Shown: positions 16,965 through 25,494 of the stretch, one piece after another | Layout: the number at the start of each line of letters is the position of its first letter | How positions within the stretch are numbered: position 1 is the first letter of the stretch | Source: Haloferax sulfurifontis ATCC BAA-897 | GTDB taxonomy: Archaea; Halobacteriota; Halobacteria; Halobacteriales; Haloferacaceae | Direction: 5' to 3' | DNA: 64,000 nucleotides | NCBI RefSeq assembly: GCF_000337835.1 | Contig: NZ_AOLM01000017.1 | Location: 1-64,000 of the forward strand | Made by a program: the position numbers and the translations under genes | Notes under the pieces: model-generated | Seen by the model: only the letters and a program-made list of their open reading frames with translations | The model's database searches: none | What the model was told of the DNA's origin: nothing

Positions 16965-16989
16965 AGTCAATGACGGGAATCAACAACCA

Positions 16990-19083
16990 ATGGGAGAGCT
17001 ATCCGAATTGTTCGCGCCGAACCGAATCGCGGTGGTCGGTGCGACCGAGCGCGAAGGAGCAATCGGGCGGGCAATCATGGACAACCTCATCGACGAGTTC
17101 GACGGTGAGGTCGTTCCGGTCAACCCCAAGTACGACGAACTGTTCGGCCTGCAGTGCTACGGCGACGTCGGCGAGACGAACGCCGACCTCGCGGTCATCG
17201 TCGTTCCCCCGAAGGTCGTCCTGCCGGCGATGAAGTCCGCCGGGGAGGCGGGTATCCAGAACGTGGTCGTCATCACCGCCGGCTTCGGTGAGACGGGCAG
17301 TGAGGGAGCCGCCCGCGAGCAGGAACTCCGCGACATCGCCGAGGAGTACGACCTCAACGTCGTCGGCCCGAACAGTCTGGGCATCATGAACACGGACGTG
17401 GGCATGAACGCGACGTTCGGCCCCGACATGGCCCTCGACGGCAACATGTCGTTCATGAGCCAGTCGGGCGCGTTCATCACGGCCGTCATCGACTGGGCCA
17501 ACGACGAGGACATCGGCTTCAAGGACATCGTCTCGTTGGGTAACAAGGCCGTCCTCGACGAGGCCGACTTCATCGAGACGTGGAACGACGACCCCGACAC
17601 CGAGGTCATCATCGGCTATCTCGAGGGCATCTCCGCGGGCCGCGAGTTCATCGACTCCGCCCGCGACGTGACGAAGGACACGCCCATCGTCCTCGTCAAG
17701 TCCGGCAAGACCGACGCCGGCGCGCAGGCCGCCTCCTCGCACACCGGCACCATCGCCGGCTCCGACGCCGCCTACGAGGCCGGCCTCGAACAGGCGGGCG
17801 TCATCCGCGCGGAGTCCGTCCAGCACCTGTTCGACACCGCCCGCGTGCTGGGCGACCAGCCGGTCCCCGAGAACAAGGACGTGGCCGTCATCACGAACGC
17901 CGGCGGCCCCGGCGTCATGACGACCGACGCCATCGGCGAGTCGGAGCTGAAGATGGCCGACTTCACCGACGAGACGCTCGAGGCCTTCTCCGAGTCGCTC
18001 CCCGCCGAGGGGAACATCTACAACCCGGTCGACATCGTCGGCGACGCCGACAACGCCCGGTTCAAGGAGGCCCTCGACGTGGCGCTCGCCGACGACAACG
18101 TCGGCATGGCGCTCGTGTTGACCTGTCCGACGGCCGTCCTCGACTACAACCAACTGGCCGCCGACACCGTCGAGCTACAGGAGAAACACGACAAGCCCAT
18201 CGCCGCCTGCTTCATGGGCGGCGAGCGCGTCGACGCCGCCTCCGACGTGATGAAAGACGCGGGCATCCCGAACTACTTCGACCCCTCGCGCGCCGTCGAC
18301 GGCCTCGAAGCCCTCTCGAAGTACGCCGACATCCGCCAGCGCGAGTACGACGCGCCCACCGAGTTCGACGTGGACCGCGAGCGCGCCCGCGAAATCCTCG
18401 AAACCGTCGAGGACCGCGACGACACCCGCCTCGGCGTCGAGGCGATGGAACTGCTCGACGCCTACGGCATCGAGACGCCGACCGGGGACATCGTCGACGA
18501 CCCCGCCGACGCGCTCGAAGTCGCCGAAAACATCGACGGCGACGTCGTGATGAAAATCGTCAGCCCGGACATCCTCCACAAGTCCGACATCGGCGGCGTC
18601 AAGGTCGGCGTCGGAAACGAGGACGTCTACGACGCCTACGAGGACCTCGTCACTCGCGCGAAGAACTACCAGCCCGACGCCAACATCCTCGGCGTGCAGG
18701 TCCAGGAGATGGTGAACCTCGACGACGGCGTCGAGACCATCGTCGGCATGAACCGCGACCCGCAGTTCGGCCCGCTCATGATGTTCGGTCTCGGCGGCAT
18801 CTTCGTGGAAATCCTCGAAGACACGACGTTCCGCGTCGCGCCCGTCTCCGAGGCGGAAGCAGAAGACATGACGAAGGAAATCGACGCCGCGCCGATGCTC
18901 CGCGGCGCCCGCGGTAACGACCCGGTCGACATCGGCGGCATCACGGAGACCATCCAGCGGCTCTCCCAGCTCGTCACCGACTTCCCGGCCATCCTCGAAC
19001 TCGACATCAACCCGCTCGTCGCCCTGCCGGACGGCGTGAAGGCCGTCGACGTTCGACTCACCGTCGACCCGGACGAACTTTAA
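16990..19083 (+). CDS. acd: Acetate-CoA ligase (ADP-forming), fused alpha-beta
   Basis: The protein has 697 aa, the length of the haloarchaeal single-chain enzyme. The N-terminal CoA-binding domain (RIAVVGATEREGAIGRAIMDNL) is followed by succinyl-CoA-ligase-like domains with the phosphorylated histidine near residue 251 (SSHTGTIAGSDAAYEAGL). The C-terminal ATP-grasp half has MKIVSPDILHKSDIGGVKVGV and GLGGIFVEIL. It converts acetyl-CoA, ADP and phosphate into acetate, CoA and ATP, giving substrate-level phosphorylation during sugar catabolism. The start at 16990 (MGELSELF) fits the TATA at 16959. Confidence 0.93.
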   Translation: MGELSELFAPNRIAVVGATEREGAIGRAIMDNLIDEFDGEVVPVNPKYDELFGLQCYGDVGETNADLAVIVVPPKVVLPAMKSAGEAGIQNVVVITAGFGETGSEGAAREQELRDIAEEYDLNVVGPNSLGIMNTDVGMNATFGPDMALDGNMSFMSQSGAFITAVIDWANDEDIGFKDIVSLGNKAVLDEADFIETWNDDPDTEVIIGYLEGISAGREFIDSARDVTKDTPIVLVKSGKTDAGAQAASSHTGTIAGSDAAYEAGLEQAGVIRAESVQHLFDTARVLGDQPVPENKDVAVITNAGGPGVMTTDAIGESELKMADFTDETLEAFSESLPAEGNIYNPVDIVGDADNARFKEALDVALADDNVGMALVLTCPTAVLDYNQLAADTVELQEKHDKPIAACFMGGERVDAASDVMKDAGIPNYFDPSRAVDGLEALSKYADIRQREYDAPTEFDVDRERAREILETVEDRDDTRLGVEAMELLDAYGIETPTGDIVDDPADALEVAENIDGDVVMKIVSPDILHKSDIGGVKVGVGNEDVYDAYEDLVTRAKNYQPDANILGVQVQEMVNLDDGVETIVGMNRDPQFGPLMMFGLGGIFVEILEDTTFRVAPVSEAEAEDMTKEIDAAPMLRGARGNDPVDIGGITETIQRLSQLVTDFPAILELDINPLVALPDGVKAVDVRLTVDPDEL

Positions 19084-19086
19084 ACA
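19078..19086 (+). promoter_or_regulatory. Possible TATA element between acd and the BioD/DRTGG gene
   Basis: ACTTTAAAC overlaps the acd stop codon and is centred about 27 nt before the ATG at 19110, so the second gene could have its own promoter as well as read-through from acd. Confidence 0.4.
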
Positions 19087-19109
19087 CTTCACCACCCTAT
19101 CACTCAACA

Positions 19110-20213
19110 ATGAACACGGTACTCGTCACCTCGACCGGAGAAAGCACCGGGAAGACCGCAATCACGCTCGCACTCGGCGTCCTCGCCAAGGAGCGCGGGC
19201 TGGACGTGGGCTACATGAAGCCCAAGGGCACCCGCCTGCAGTCCAGCACCGGCAAGACCCTCGACGAGGACCCGATGCTCGCCCGAGAACTGCTCGACAT
19301 CGACGCCGAGATGCACCAGCTCGAACCCGTCGTCTACTCCCCGACGTTCATCCAGGGAGCCGTCCGCGGCAAGGAGAACGCCGAGGAGCTCTCGGAGGTC
19401 ATCTCCCACCACTTCGAGGACATCTCGGCCGGCAAGGACCTGATGCTCGTCGAGGGCGGCGGCTCCTACCGCACCGGCGGCATCGTCGACCTCACCGACG
19501 GCGACGTGGCGAACCTCCTCGACGCCGAGGTCATCCTCGTCGCCGACTACCAGCACCCGAGCGACCTCGACGACGTGGTCGCGGCGGTCGAAGACATCGG
19601 CCCCGACCGCCTCGCCGGCGTCGTGTTCAACCGCGTGAGCGACGCCGTCTACGACGAACTCGAAACCGAGATCGCGCCGTTCCTCGAAGCCCGCGGCGTC
19701 CCCGTCCTCGGCGTCGTCCCGACCGAAAAGGACCTCGCGGGCGTCACCGTCGAGGAACTCGCGAACGAACTCGGCGCGGACTTCGCCACCGACGCGCCGA
19801 CCGACGCCTTCGTCGAGCGCTTCCTCGTCGGCGCGATGGGCGGCGACGCGGCGCTCCGCTACTTCCGCCGCACGAAGAACGCCGCGGTCATCACCGGCGG
19901 CGACCGCGCGAACATCCAGCGCGCCGCGCTCGAAGCCCCCGGCGTCAAGTGTATCATCCTCACCGGCGGCCACCGACCCGTCGGGGCCGTCATCGGCAAG
20001 GCCGAACAGAAGGGCGTCCCGGTGCTCCTCGTCAACGGCGACACGCTCTCTGTGACCGACCGCGCCGAGGACATCGTCAGCACGGGCCGCACCCGCGACG
20101 AGCGCACGGTCAACCGGATGCGCGACCTGCTGTACGAACACGCCGACATCGACGCCATCATCGGGGACATCGAACCGTCCGGTGACGACGCTGTCGACGG
20201 CGACGACGAGTAA
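19110..20213 (+). CDS. BioD-like P-loop protein with DRTGG domain
   Basis: The protein has 367 aa. An N-terminal P-loop (STGESTGKTAITL, residues 8-20) and the Walker-B-like LMLVEGGGSYRTGG (about 110) resemble dethiobiotin synthetase. The C-terminal third (from about residue 215) has the DRTGG-type fold with VITGGDRANIQ and IILTGGHRPVGAVI. The combination equals the N-terminal regulatory part of long bacterial phosphotransacetylases without their catalytic domain. It lies 26 nt downstream of acd, so a regulatory role in acetyl-CoA/acetate metabolism is a reasonable inference. Confidence 0.8.
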   Translation: MNTVLVTSTGESTGKTAITLALGVLAKERGLDVGYMKPKGTRLQSSTGKTLDEDPMLARELLDIDAEMHQLEPVVYSPTFIQGAVRGKENAEELSEVISHHFEDISAGKDLMLVEGGGSYRTGGIVDLTDGDVANLLDAEVILVADYQHPSDLDDVVAAVEDIGPDRLAGVVFNRVSDAVYDELETEIAPFLEARGVPVLGVVPTEKDLAGVTVEELANELGADFATDAPTDAFVERFLVGAMGGDAALRYFRRTKNAAVITGGDRANIQRAALEAPGVKCIILTGGHRPVGAVIGKAEQKGVPVLLVNGDTLSVTDRAEDIVSTGRTRDERTVNRMRDLLYEHADIDAIIGDIEPSGDDAVDGDDE

Positions 20214-20265
20214 CGACTGACGCGCCGGCAGTCTCGACTGCGTTGCTTTCTTTCGGGCTTCGGAC

Positions 20266-20454
20266 TCAGGCCCCGTTTCCGTCGCCCTCGCGACTATCGA
20301 GGTAGTCGTTGACGAGCGACGGCGCGACGACGCCGACGGCGAGCAGTGCGAGAAACGAGACGGTGAACTGCCCGGTGGCCTCCTCCACGAGGTAGGCGAC
20401 CGGGAGGGCGGCGAGGACGAACCCGGTGACGACGAGCGTCTGTCGGGAGACCAT
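20266..20454 (-). CDS. Small two-helix membrane protein
   Basis: The protein has 62 aa with hydrophobic segments at about residues 7-23 and 30-47 and a charged glycine-containing tail. It converges with the BioD/DRTGG gene. I do not recognise a family. Confidence 0.5.
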   Translation of the reverse strand: MVSRQTLVVTGFVLAALPVAYLVEEATGQFTVSFLALLAVGVVAPSLVNDYLDSREGDGNGA

Positions 20455-20493
20455 GCGCCCGCTACGGCAGTCAGCGAGTTAACAGCTTTGCAC

Positions 20494-21603
20494 CTAACAG
20501 CGCCAGCCGCGGTCGGTGTCGTTCAGGAGTTCCGCGCCGTCGTCGGTGACGACGACGAGGTCTTCGATTCGGACGCCGAACTCGTCGGGGAGGTAGATTC
20601 CCGGTTCGACGCTGAAGACGTGGCCGACTTCGAGTTCGCGGTCGCTCCCGGCGACGATGTACGGCTCTTCGTGCACGTCGAGGCCGACGCCGTGGCCGGT
20701 CCGGTGGATGAAGCGGTCGCCGTAGCCCGCCTCCTCGATGACCTCGCGGGCCGCGCGGTCGACGTCGCCGGCGGCGACGCCCGGTTCGACGGCCTCGACG
20801 GCGGCGGTCCGGGCGGCCTGCACGACGCCGTGGACCTCCGCGAACTCCGCGGGCGGCTCGCCGGCGAAGACGACGGTCCGGGTCTGGTCGCTCGGGTAGT
20901 GGTCGACGACGGTGCCGAAGTCGAGGACGACCGGGTCGCCCGACTCGATGACTCGGTCGCCGTGGCTGTGGTGCGGCATCGCCCCGTTCGGACCGGAGCC
21001 GACGAGCGGGCCGAAGGGAATCCCCTCGCCGCCCTCGTCGGCGAGGAGGCGCTCGATTTCCGCCGCGAGTTCGTTCTCGGTCATGCCGACGGCGTCGTCG
21101 CCCATGTCGCGGACGCGCTCGACGGCGCGGTCGACGGCCGCCCCGGCGCGGCGGAGCGCGTCGAGTTCGGCGTCGTCCTTCCGCGCGCGGAGCGGCGCGA
21201 CGACCTCGCCCGCGAGGCCGAAGTCGGCGTCGGGAAGCGCCGCCCGGAGGTCCTGCGAGAAGCGCGCCCACATCGTGTCGTCGACGAGGACGCGGCCGCC
21301 GGCGAGGGCGAGGTCCGAGACGATGTCCGCGAGGGCGTCCCGCGGGTCGTCGTCGTCGTCGCTCCACGTGCGCACGTCGGCGACCCACGACTCGGCGCGG
21401 ACCTGCGTCTCGTAGAGGTCTGGGACGAGAAACACCGGGTCGCCCTCGCGGGGGACGAAAAGAAGCAGATGGCGTTCCGCGGGCGCTTCGTCGAAGCCCG
21501 AGAGGTACAGCAGGTTTCGGCTGGGGAACAACACGGTCGCGTCGGCGTCCGCGTCGGTCAGTCGCTCCTGGCAGGCGCGGGTCCGTCGTTCGAAGGGCGT
21601 CAT
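20494..21603 (-). CDS. M24 family aminopeptidase (Xaa-Pro dipeptidase type)
   Basis: The protein has 369 aa. The N-terminal creatinase-like domain is followed by the pita-bread catalytic domain with all five expected metal ligands: D in VVLDFG and D in HYPSDQTRT (near 220-235), H in HRTGHGVGLDVHE (near 294), E in FSVEPGIY and E in VRIEDLV. The family removes N-terminal residues before proline or cleaves Xaa-Pro dipeptides using two metal ions. Its neighbours are unrelated. Confidence 0.88.
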   Translation of the reverse strand: MTPFERRTRACQERLTDADADATVLFPSRNLLYLSGFDEAPAERHLLLFVPREGDPVFLVPDLYETQVRAESWVADVRTWSDDDDDPRDALADIVSDLALAGGRVLVDDTMWARFSQDLRAALPDADFGLAGEVVAPLRARKDDAELDALRRAGAAVDRAVERVRDMGDDAVGMTENELAAEIERLLADEGGEGIPFGPLVGSGPNGAMPHHSHGDRVIESGDPVVLDFGTVVDHYPSDQTRTVVFAGEPPAEFAEVHGVVQAARTAAVEAVEPGVAAGDVDRAAREVIEEAGYGDRFIHRTGHGVGLDVHEEPYIVAGSDRELEVGHVFSVEPGIYLPDEFGVRIEDLVVVTDDGAELLNDTDRGWRC

Positions 21604-21695
21604 GCGAGTCGATACGAGCCCCGGGAGAAAAGCGTGGGCGGTCTGCGAGCGCGTGCCGGGGCGCTGGCCACCGGTCGGCCCGCCCCTCGGGCGCC

Positions 21696-22799
21696 CTACG
21701 CTCCGAGGTCCAGCGGGTCGTAGAGCTGGCCGGTGATGGACTCGAAGGCGTCGGAGGCGGTCACGAGACCGACCACGGAGCCGCTTTGGGGGTCGCGGAC
21801 CATGGCGAGCTCCTGATTCTCTGCTTGGAAGCGGTCGATGAGGTCGCTGACCGAGAGGTCCGAGGGGACCGAAAGCGGGGGCGCGGCGATGTCGTCGAGG
21901 CGGCGGTCGCCCGACTGGAGGCGGTCGATGTTCGAGAGCACCGTCGGCGCGTAGACGACGCCGCGCACGTCGTCGAGCGAGTCGCCGACGAGCGGGAACC
22001 GCGAGTGCTGGGGGTTCGCCCGGACGCGTTCGAGGTTATCGTCCGTGGTCGCGTCGGCCGAGAGCGCGACGACGCGGTCCGCGGGGACCATCACGTCGCG
22101 GACGGGTAACTCGCCGATGCGGAGCGCGTTGAGCACCTCCTCGCGGCGGTCCTTCGGAAGCGAGCCCTGCGAGAGGATGTCCCCCATCTGGCTTCGGACC
22201 TCGCCGCGACTGAGCCGGGGTCCCTCGCCCGCGGAGCCGTCGCCGTCCTCGTCGTCGAGTTCGGCCTCCTGCCACGACCGGGTTATCTCCACGCCGCCGA
22301 GCGACAGCAGGCGCTTCGCAAGCCAGTCGGCGACGACGATGACCGGGTACATCAGCTTCGTCCAGCCGTAGAGGACGGGCGCGGTGTACTTCGCCACCGC
22401 GCGGGAGCGCTCGACGCCGAGATACGTCGGCACCTGCTCGCCGAGGACGACGTGCGAGAGGTTGATGACGACGAGCGCCAGCCCGACCGAAAGCGACGTG
22501 TGGGAACCCGCCGCTCCGCCGCCGCCGAGGGCCGCGTCGAAGGTGGCCGCGACCGCCGGTTCGGCGACGACGCCGAGGCCGACGCTGGCGATGGTAATCC
22601 CGACCTGACAGCCCGAGAGGTACACCTCCAGCCGTTCTGTCATCTCCCACGCGAGTTCGAGACCGCGGGAGCCCTCGAAGGCGGACTCGTCGAACTGCGG
22701 GACGCGCGTCATCGCGAACTCCGAGACGACGAAGAAGGCGTTCGCGAGCAACAACACGAGGCCGCCGCCGAGGCGAAGCGCGGTTTCGACACCTACCAT
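21696..22799 (-). CDS. CNNM/CorC-type membrane protein with CBS pair
   Basis: The protein has 367 aa. The DUF21 membrane region (residues 1-170) has four helices and the ANAFFVVSEFAMTRVP signature, with VVINLSHVVLGEQVPTYLG. A linker leads to two CBS domains (about 220-345; RDVMVPADRVVALSADAT and DLIDRFQAENQELAMVRD). Related proteins export or sense Mg2+; CBS domains bind adenosine nucleotides. The C-terminal CorC/HlyC transporter-associated domain seen in longer members is absent or very short. Confidence 0.82.
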   Translation of the reverse strand: MVGVETALRLGGGLVLLLANAFFVVSEFAMTRVPQFDESAFEGSRGLELAWEMTERLEVYLSGCQVGITIASVGLGVVAEPAVAATFDAALGGGGAAGSHTSLSVGLALVVINLSHVVLGEQVPTYLGVERSRAVAKYTAPVLYGWTKLMYPVIVVADWLAKRLLSLGGVEITRSWQEAELDDEDGDGSAGEGPRLSRGEVRSQMGDILSQGSLPKDRREEVLNALRIGELPVRDVMVPADRVVALSADATTDDNLERVRANPQHSRFPLVGDSLDDVRGVVYAPTVLSNIDRLQSGDRRLDDIAAPPLSVPSDLSVSDLIDRFQAENQELAMVRDPQSGSVVGLVTASDAFESITGQLYDPLDLGA

Positions 22800-22897
22800 G
22801 TGAGCCGAGCGTTCGAACCGGACTCCCCTGAGGGTGTCGGCTCGGACCGGCGGTGCGAACCTCTCGCGGGCGGTGCGGTCCGGGAGACCGATTCCGA

Positions 22898-22934
22898 GCG
22901 GTCAAAACGCTCCCAGAGCGGTCCAAGACGCTCC
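22898..22934. repeat. Direct repeat GCGGTC(C)AARACGCTCC, two copies
   Basis: GCGGTCAAAACGCTCC at 22898-22913 recurs as GCGGTCCAAGACGCTCC at 22918-22934, one helical-turn pair (20 bp) apart, with a degenerate third CGGTTCGAAG after it. The repeat sits in the intergenic region between divergent genes at 22799 and 23017 and could be a tandem operator. Confidence 0.35.
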
Positions 22935-23016
22935 AAAACGGTTCGAAGCGGCCGGTGTGCGAGAGACACCTTAGCGCTCGAACAGCTTTATCTCGCGAGA
23001 CGTCGCATTGTCACTC

Positions 23017-24054
23017 ATGAGTTGGAAAGCAATCGACGCCCTCGACGACGCTCGTGACGCCACGACGTCGCTCCTCCTCCCGTTCGACGCGGGTCGATGG
23101 GCACGTCTCGCACTCATCGCCCTCTTCGTCGGCGGCCTCGGCGGTGGCGGTGGCACCGGTGGCAACACCGGAACGACCGTGAGCAACGGAGGCGGGTCGA
23201 CGGATATCCCGGTCGACTCGCTCCCCGGGTTCGTGACGCCCGAGAACGTCTTCGCCGCGGTCATCGCGCTCGTGGCGGTCGGCCTCGTCCTCGGCCTCAT
23301 CTGGTCGTTCGTCGGCTCCGTGATGCAGTTCGTTCTCGTGGACGCCGTCGTCACGAAAGACGTGCGCATCCGCAAGCCGTTCCGCGAGCGCTTCTGGCTC
23401 GGCGTCAGGCTGTTCGCGTTCCAAACCGGGCTGTTCGTCGCCGTGCTCGCGGTCATCCTGCTCCCGGTCGCCGCGGTGTTCTTCGGCTCCGTCGCGGTCA
23501 CGCCCGGGATTGCCCTCCTCGCCATCCCGCTGGTGTTTCTCGCCATCGCGTTACTGTTCGCGGTCGCGGTCGTCATGCAGTTGACGACCGACTTCGTCGT
23601 CCCGACGATGATAGCCGAGGACCGCGCGCTCCTGTCGTCGTGGGGCCGGGTCGCTCCGGTGTTCCGCGCCGAACTCTCCGAGTTCGGACTGTACGTCATC
23701 GTCCGGTTCATCCTCGGCATCCTCGCGAGCATCGCCATCGGCATCGCGGCGCTCCTCGCCATCGTCGTCGTCGCCATCCCCTTCGCCATCGTCGGCGGCG
23801 GGGCGTTCCTCGCGCTCGACGCCGCGAACGTCGCGCTGTTCTCGACGGTCGGGCTGGTCGTCTTCGGCGCGCTCGGGGTCCTGTTCGTCCTCGCGGCCAT
23901 CGCCGTCGGCGCGGTCGTCCAGATGCCCGTCGTGACGTACTTCCGGTACTACTCGCTGTTCTTGCTCGGGAGCGCCGACGACTCGCTCGACCTCGTCTCG
24001 CAGTTCCGGTCCGACGACGACACGTCGGCCCCGGAGGGCCCAACGCCCGCCTGA
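23017..24054 (+). CDS. Haloarchaeal polytopic membrane protein
   Basis: The protein has 345 aa with about six membrane helices. A glycine/threonine-rich loop (GGLGGGGGTGGNTG, about 40-55) joins the first and second helices. It has no recognisable transport signature; the general layout (helix-loop repeats, VLVDAVVTKDVRIRKPFRERFW) resembles bacterial glycerophosphoryl-diester-phosphodiesterase membrane-domain-like proteins. The ATG at 23017 is selected over an upstream TTG because TTTATC at 22987-22992 lies about 27 nt before it. Confidence 0.65.
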   Translation: MSWKAIDALDDARDATTSLLLPFDAGRWARLALIALFVGGLGGGGGTGGNTGTTVSNGGGSTDIPVDSLPGFVTPENVFAAVIALVAVGLVLGLIWSFVGSVMQFVLVDAVVTKDVRIRKPFRERFWLGVRLFAFQTGLFVAVLAVILLPVAAVFFGSVAVTPGIALLAIPLVFLAIALLFAVAVVMQLTTDFVVPTMIAEDRALLSSWGRVAPVFRAELSEFGLYVIVRFILGILASIAIGIAALLAIVVVAIPFAIVGGGAFLALDAANVALFSTVGLVVFGALGVLFVLAAIAVGAVVQMPVVTYFRYYSLFLLGSADDSLDLVSQFRSDDDTSAPEGPTPA

Positions 24055-24205
24055 ACATCGCCGACGCGCTCGCAGGTTCGGCGCGCTCGCCCGCGCGCCC
24101 CGGGACATCACCACCCCCGAAACAGCCGCCACGCCCCGAAACGCAACACTGTACGCCGTTTTTCGCATCGTCGCCGACGTGCCCGTCTCGGGCGATAAGC
24201 GGTGA

Positions 24206-24215
24206 TTAATTAATA
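24206..24215 (+). promoter_or_regulatory. TATA element upstream of the zinc-ribbon gene
   Basis: TTAATTAATA lies 24-33 nt before the ATG at 24239, in a conspicuously AT-rich spot. Confidence 0.55.
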
Positions 24216-24238
24216 CGTTGACACGCCTCGGTGTCGGT

Positions 24239-24409
24239 ATGTCCTTCGAATGGGTCTCGTACTTCACGTGCGAGGAGTGTGGGCTAGAGCGCCCGTCGGC
24301 GGAGGTGCCTTACGACCGACTCGGCTACGCGGTCTGTCCGAACTGCGGCACGGAGACGCGCCCGGCCGCGCCGACGGCGACCGACGCATCGACGCTGGCG
24401 GATGGGTAG
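24239..24409 (+). CDS. Small zinc-ribbon protein
   Basis: The protein has 56 aa. CEEC (about residue 11) and CPNC (about 32) give a four-cysteine zinc ribbon, followed by a short Ala/Thr tail. Such mini-proteins are common in haloarchaea and mostly of unknown function. The ATG at 24239 is placed correctly relative to the TATA element, unlike an earlier in-frame ATG. Confidence 0.65.
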   Translation: MSFEWVSYFTCEECGLERPSAEVPYDRLGYAVCPNCGTETRPAAPTATDASTLADG

Positions 24410-24439
24410 ACACTTCGGCCTCCGCCGTCATCGCCCGGT

Positions 24440-24667
24440 ATGAGTTGGACGGAGGCCCGCCGAGACGACCGCATCGTGGAGTGGGAACGGAGCGACGGCC
24501 ACGCGACCATTCGGCTCCGACGCGGGCCGAACGCGTGGCACGTCAGGGTCGACCGACTCTATCAGTCCGCCGAGGGCCGCGGCTACGAGGGCGAGCGCTT
24601 CGAATCTGAGCCGGAAGCCCGCGAAGCCGTCGACGCGTGGAAAGCCGAGTACGACGTGGAGAACTGA
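24440..24667 (+). CDS. Conserved haloarchaeal small protein
   Basis: The protein has 75 aa, soluble, with a beta-rich central part (GHATIRLRRGPNAWHVRVDRL) and an acidic C-terminal helix (SEPEAREAVDAWKAEYD). I recognise no characterised domain. It converges with the CBS-ParB gene, the two ends being separated by one base. Confidence 0.6.
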   Translation: MSWTEARRDDRIVEWERSDGHATIRLRRGPNAWHVRVDRLYQSAEGRGYEGERFESEPEAREAVDAWKAEYDVEN

Positions 24668-24668
24668 G

Positions 24669-25451
24669 CTACTGTAGTCGGCGCGTCGTCTCGACCAGCG
24701 GGTGTCGGGCGTAGTCGACGATGTCGATGTCCGAGATGGACTTCAGACCCTCCTTTTCTGCGGTCCGTTGCATCCCGAGTTCGACGGGGTCGTCGACGAC
24801 GATGACGTAGGCGTCCATCTCCTCGATGCCGATGCGGTCGGCCGCGAGGACGCGGTGGTGTCCGTCCGCGAGGAGCAACGTCCCGTTGTTGTCGATGACG
24901 ACGAGCGGCTCCGCGAGACCGCGTTCGAGTTCGTACCGGCGGCCGTCGAGTTCGTCGGCGTAGACGCGCGCCTGCGTGGGTATGAGGTTCGAAAGCGCGA
25001 CGGTCCGGCGCTCCTGGTGGACCGTGATGCCGTGAATCTGTTCGAGCGTCCGCATGAGTTTGCCCACCTTCTCGGGCGTCGCGCGCTCGATTTGGCTTCG
25101 GATGACGTCGGTGTTCGAGATGATGCCGACGAGGTTGCCCGCGTCGTCGACGACCGGGAGCTTCTGGATGCCCGACCGGAGGATGACGCGGGCGGCGTCG
25201 TTGACGTCCATCTCGGGGTGGGCGACGACGAGGTCCGTCGCCATCACCGTCTCGATACTCGCGTCGTCGTCCGACAGGAGGATATCTCGGGCCGTGACGA
25301 ATCCCTCGGCCTTGCGGCCGTCACAGACGGGAAATCCGTTGTGGCCGTCGCTTTCCGCGATGCGTTGGGCGACGTCCGCGACCGTGTCGGTCGGAGAGAC
25401 GGTCTGGACCTCGCGCGTCATGTACTCCTTGACGGTCGCTTTAGTACTCAT
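24669..25451 (-). CDS. CBS-pair protein with ParB-like domain
   Basis: The protein has 260 aa. Two CBS motifs occupy residues 1-130 (VKEYMTREVQTVSPTDTVADV and VMATDLVVAHPEMDVNDAARV). A ParB/Srx-like nuclease fold follows at about 150-235 with the GHHR-type motif LLADGHHRVLAADR. Archaeal proteins of this type have been linked to serine kinase (SerK-like) or sulfiredoxin-like activities, but most are unassigned; the CBS pair suggests adenine-nucleotide sensing. The ATG at 25451 (MSTKATVKEYMT) is chosen because the upstream codons are not family-like. It lies 43 nt after an RCK-DHH gene on the same strand. Confidence 0.8.
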   Translation of the reverse strand: MSTKATVKEYMTREVQTVSPTDTVADVAQRIAESDGHNGFPVCDGRKAEGFVTARDILLSDDDASIETVMATDLVVAHPEMDVNDAARVILRSGIQKLPVVDDAGNLVGIISNTDVIRSQIERATPEKVGKLMRTLEQIHGITVHQERRTVALSNLIPTQARVYADELDGRRYELERGLAEPLVVIDNNGTLLLADGHHRVLAADRIGIEEMDAYVIVVDDPVELGMQRTAEKEGLKSISDIDIVDYARHPLVETTRRLQ

Positions 25452-25494
25452 CTCCCACCTGATAGGGCCACCGTCGGCAAAAACGTGTGGGCGC

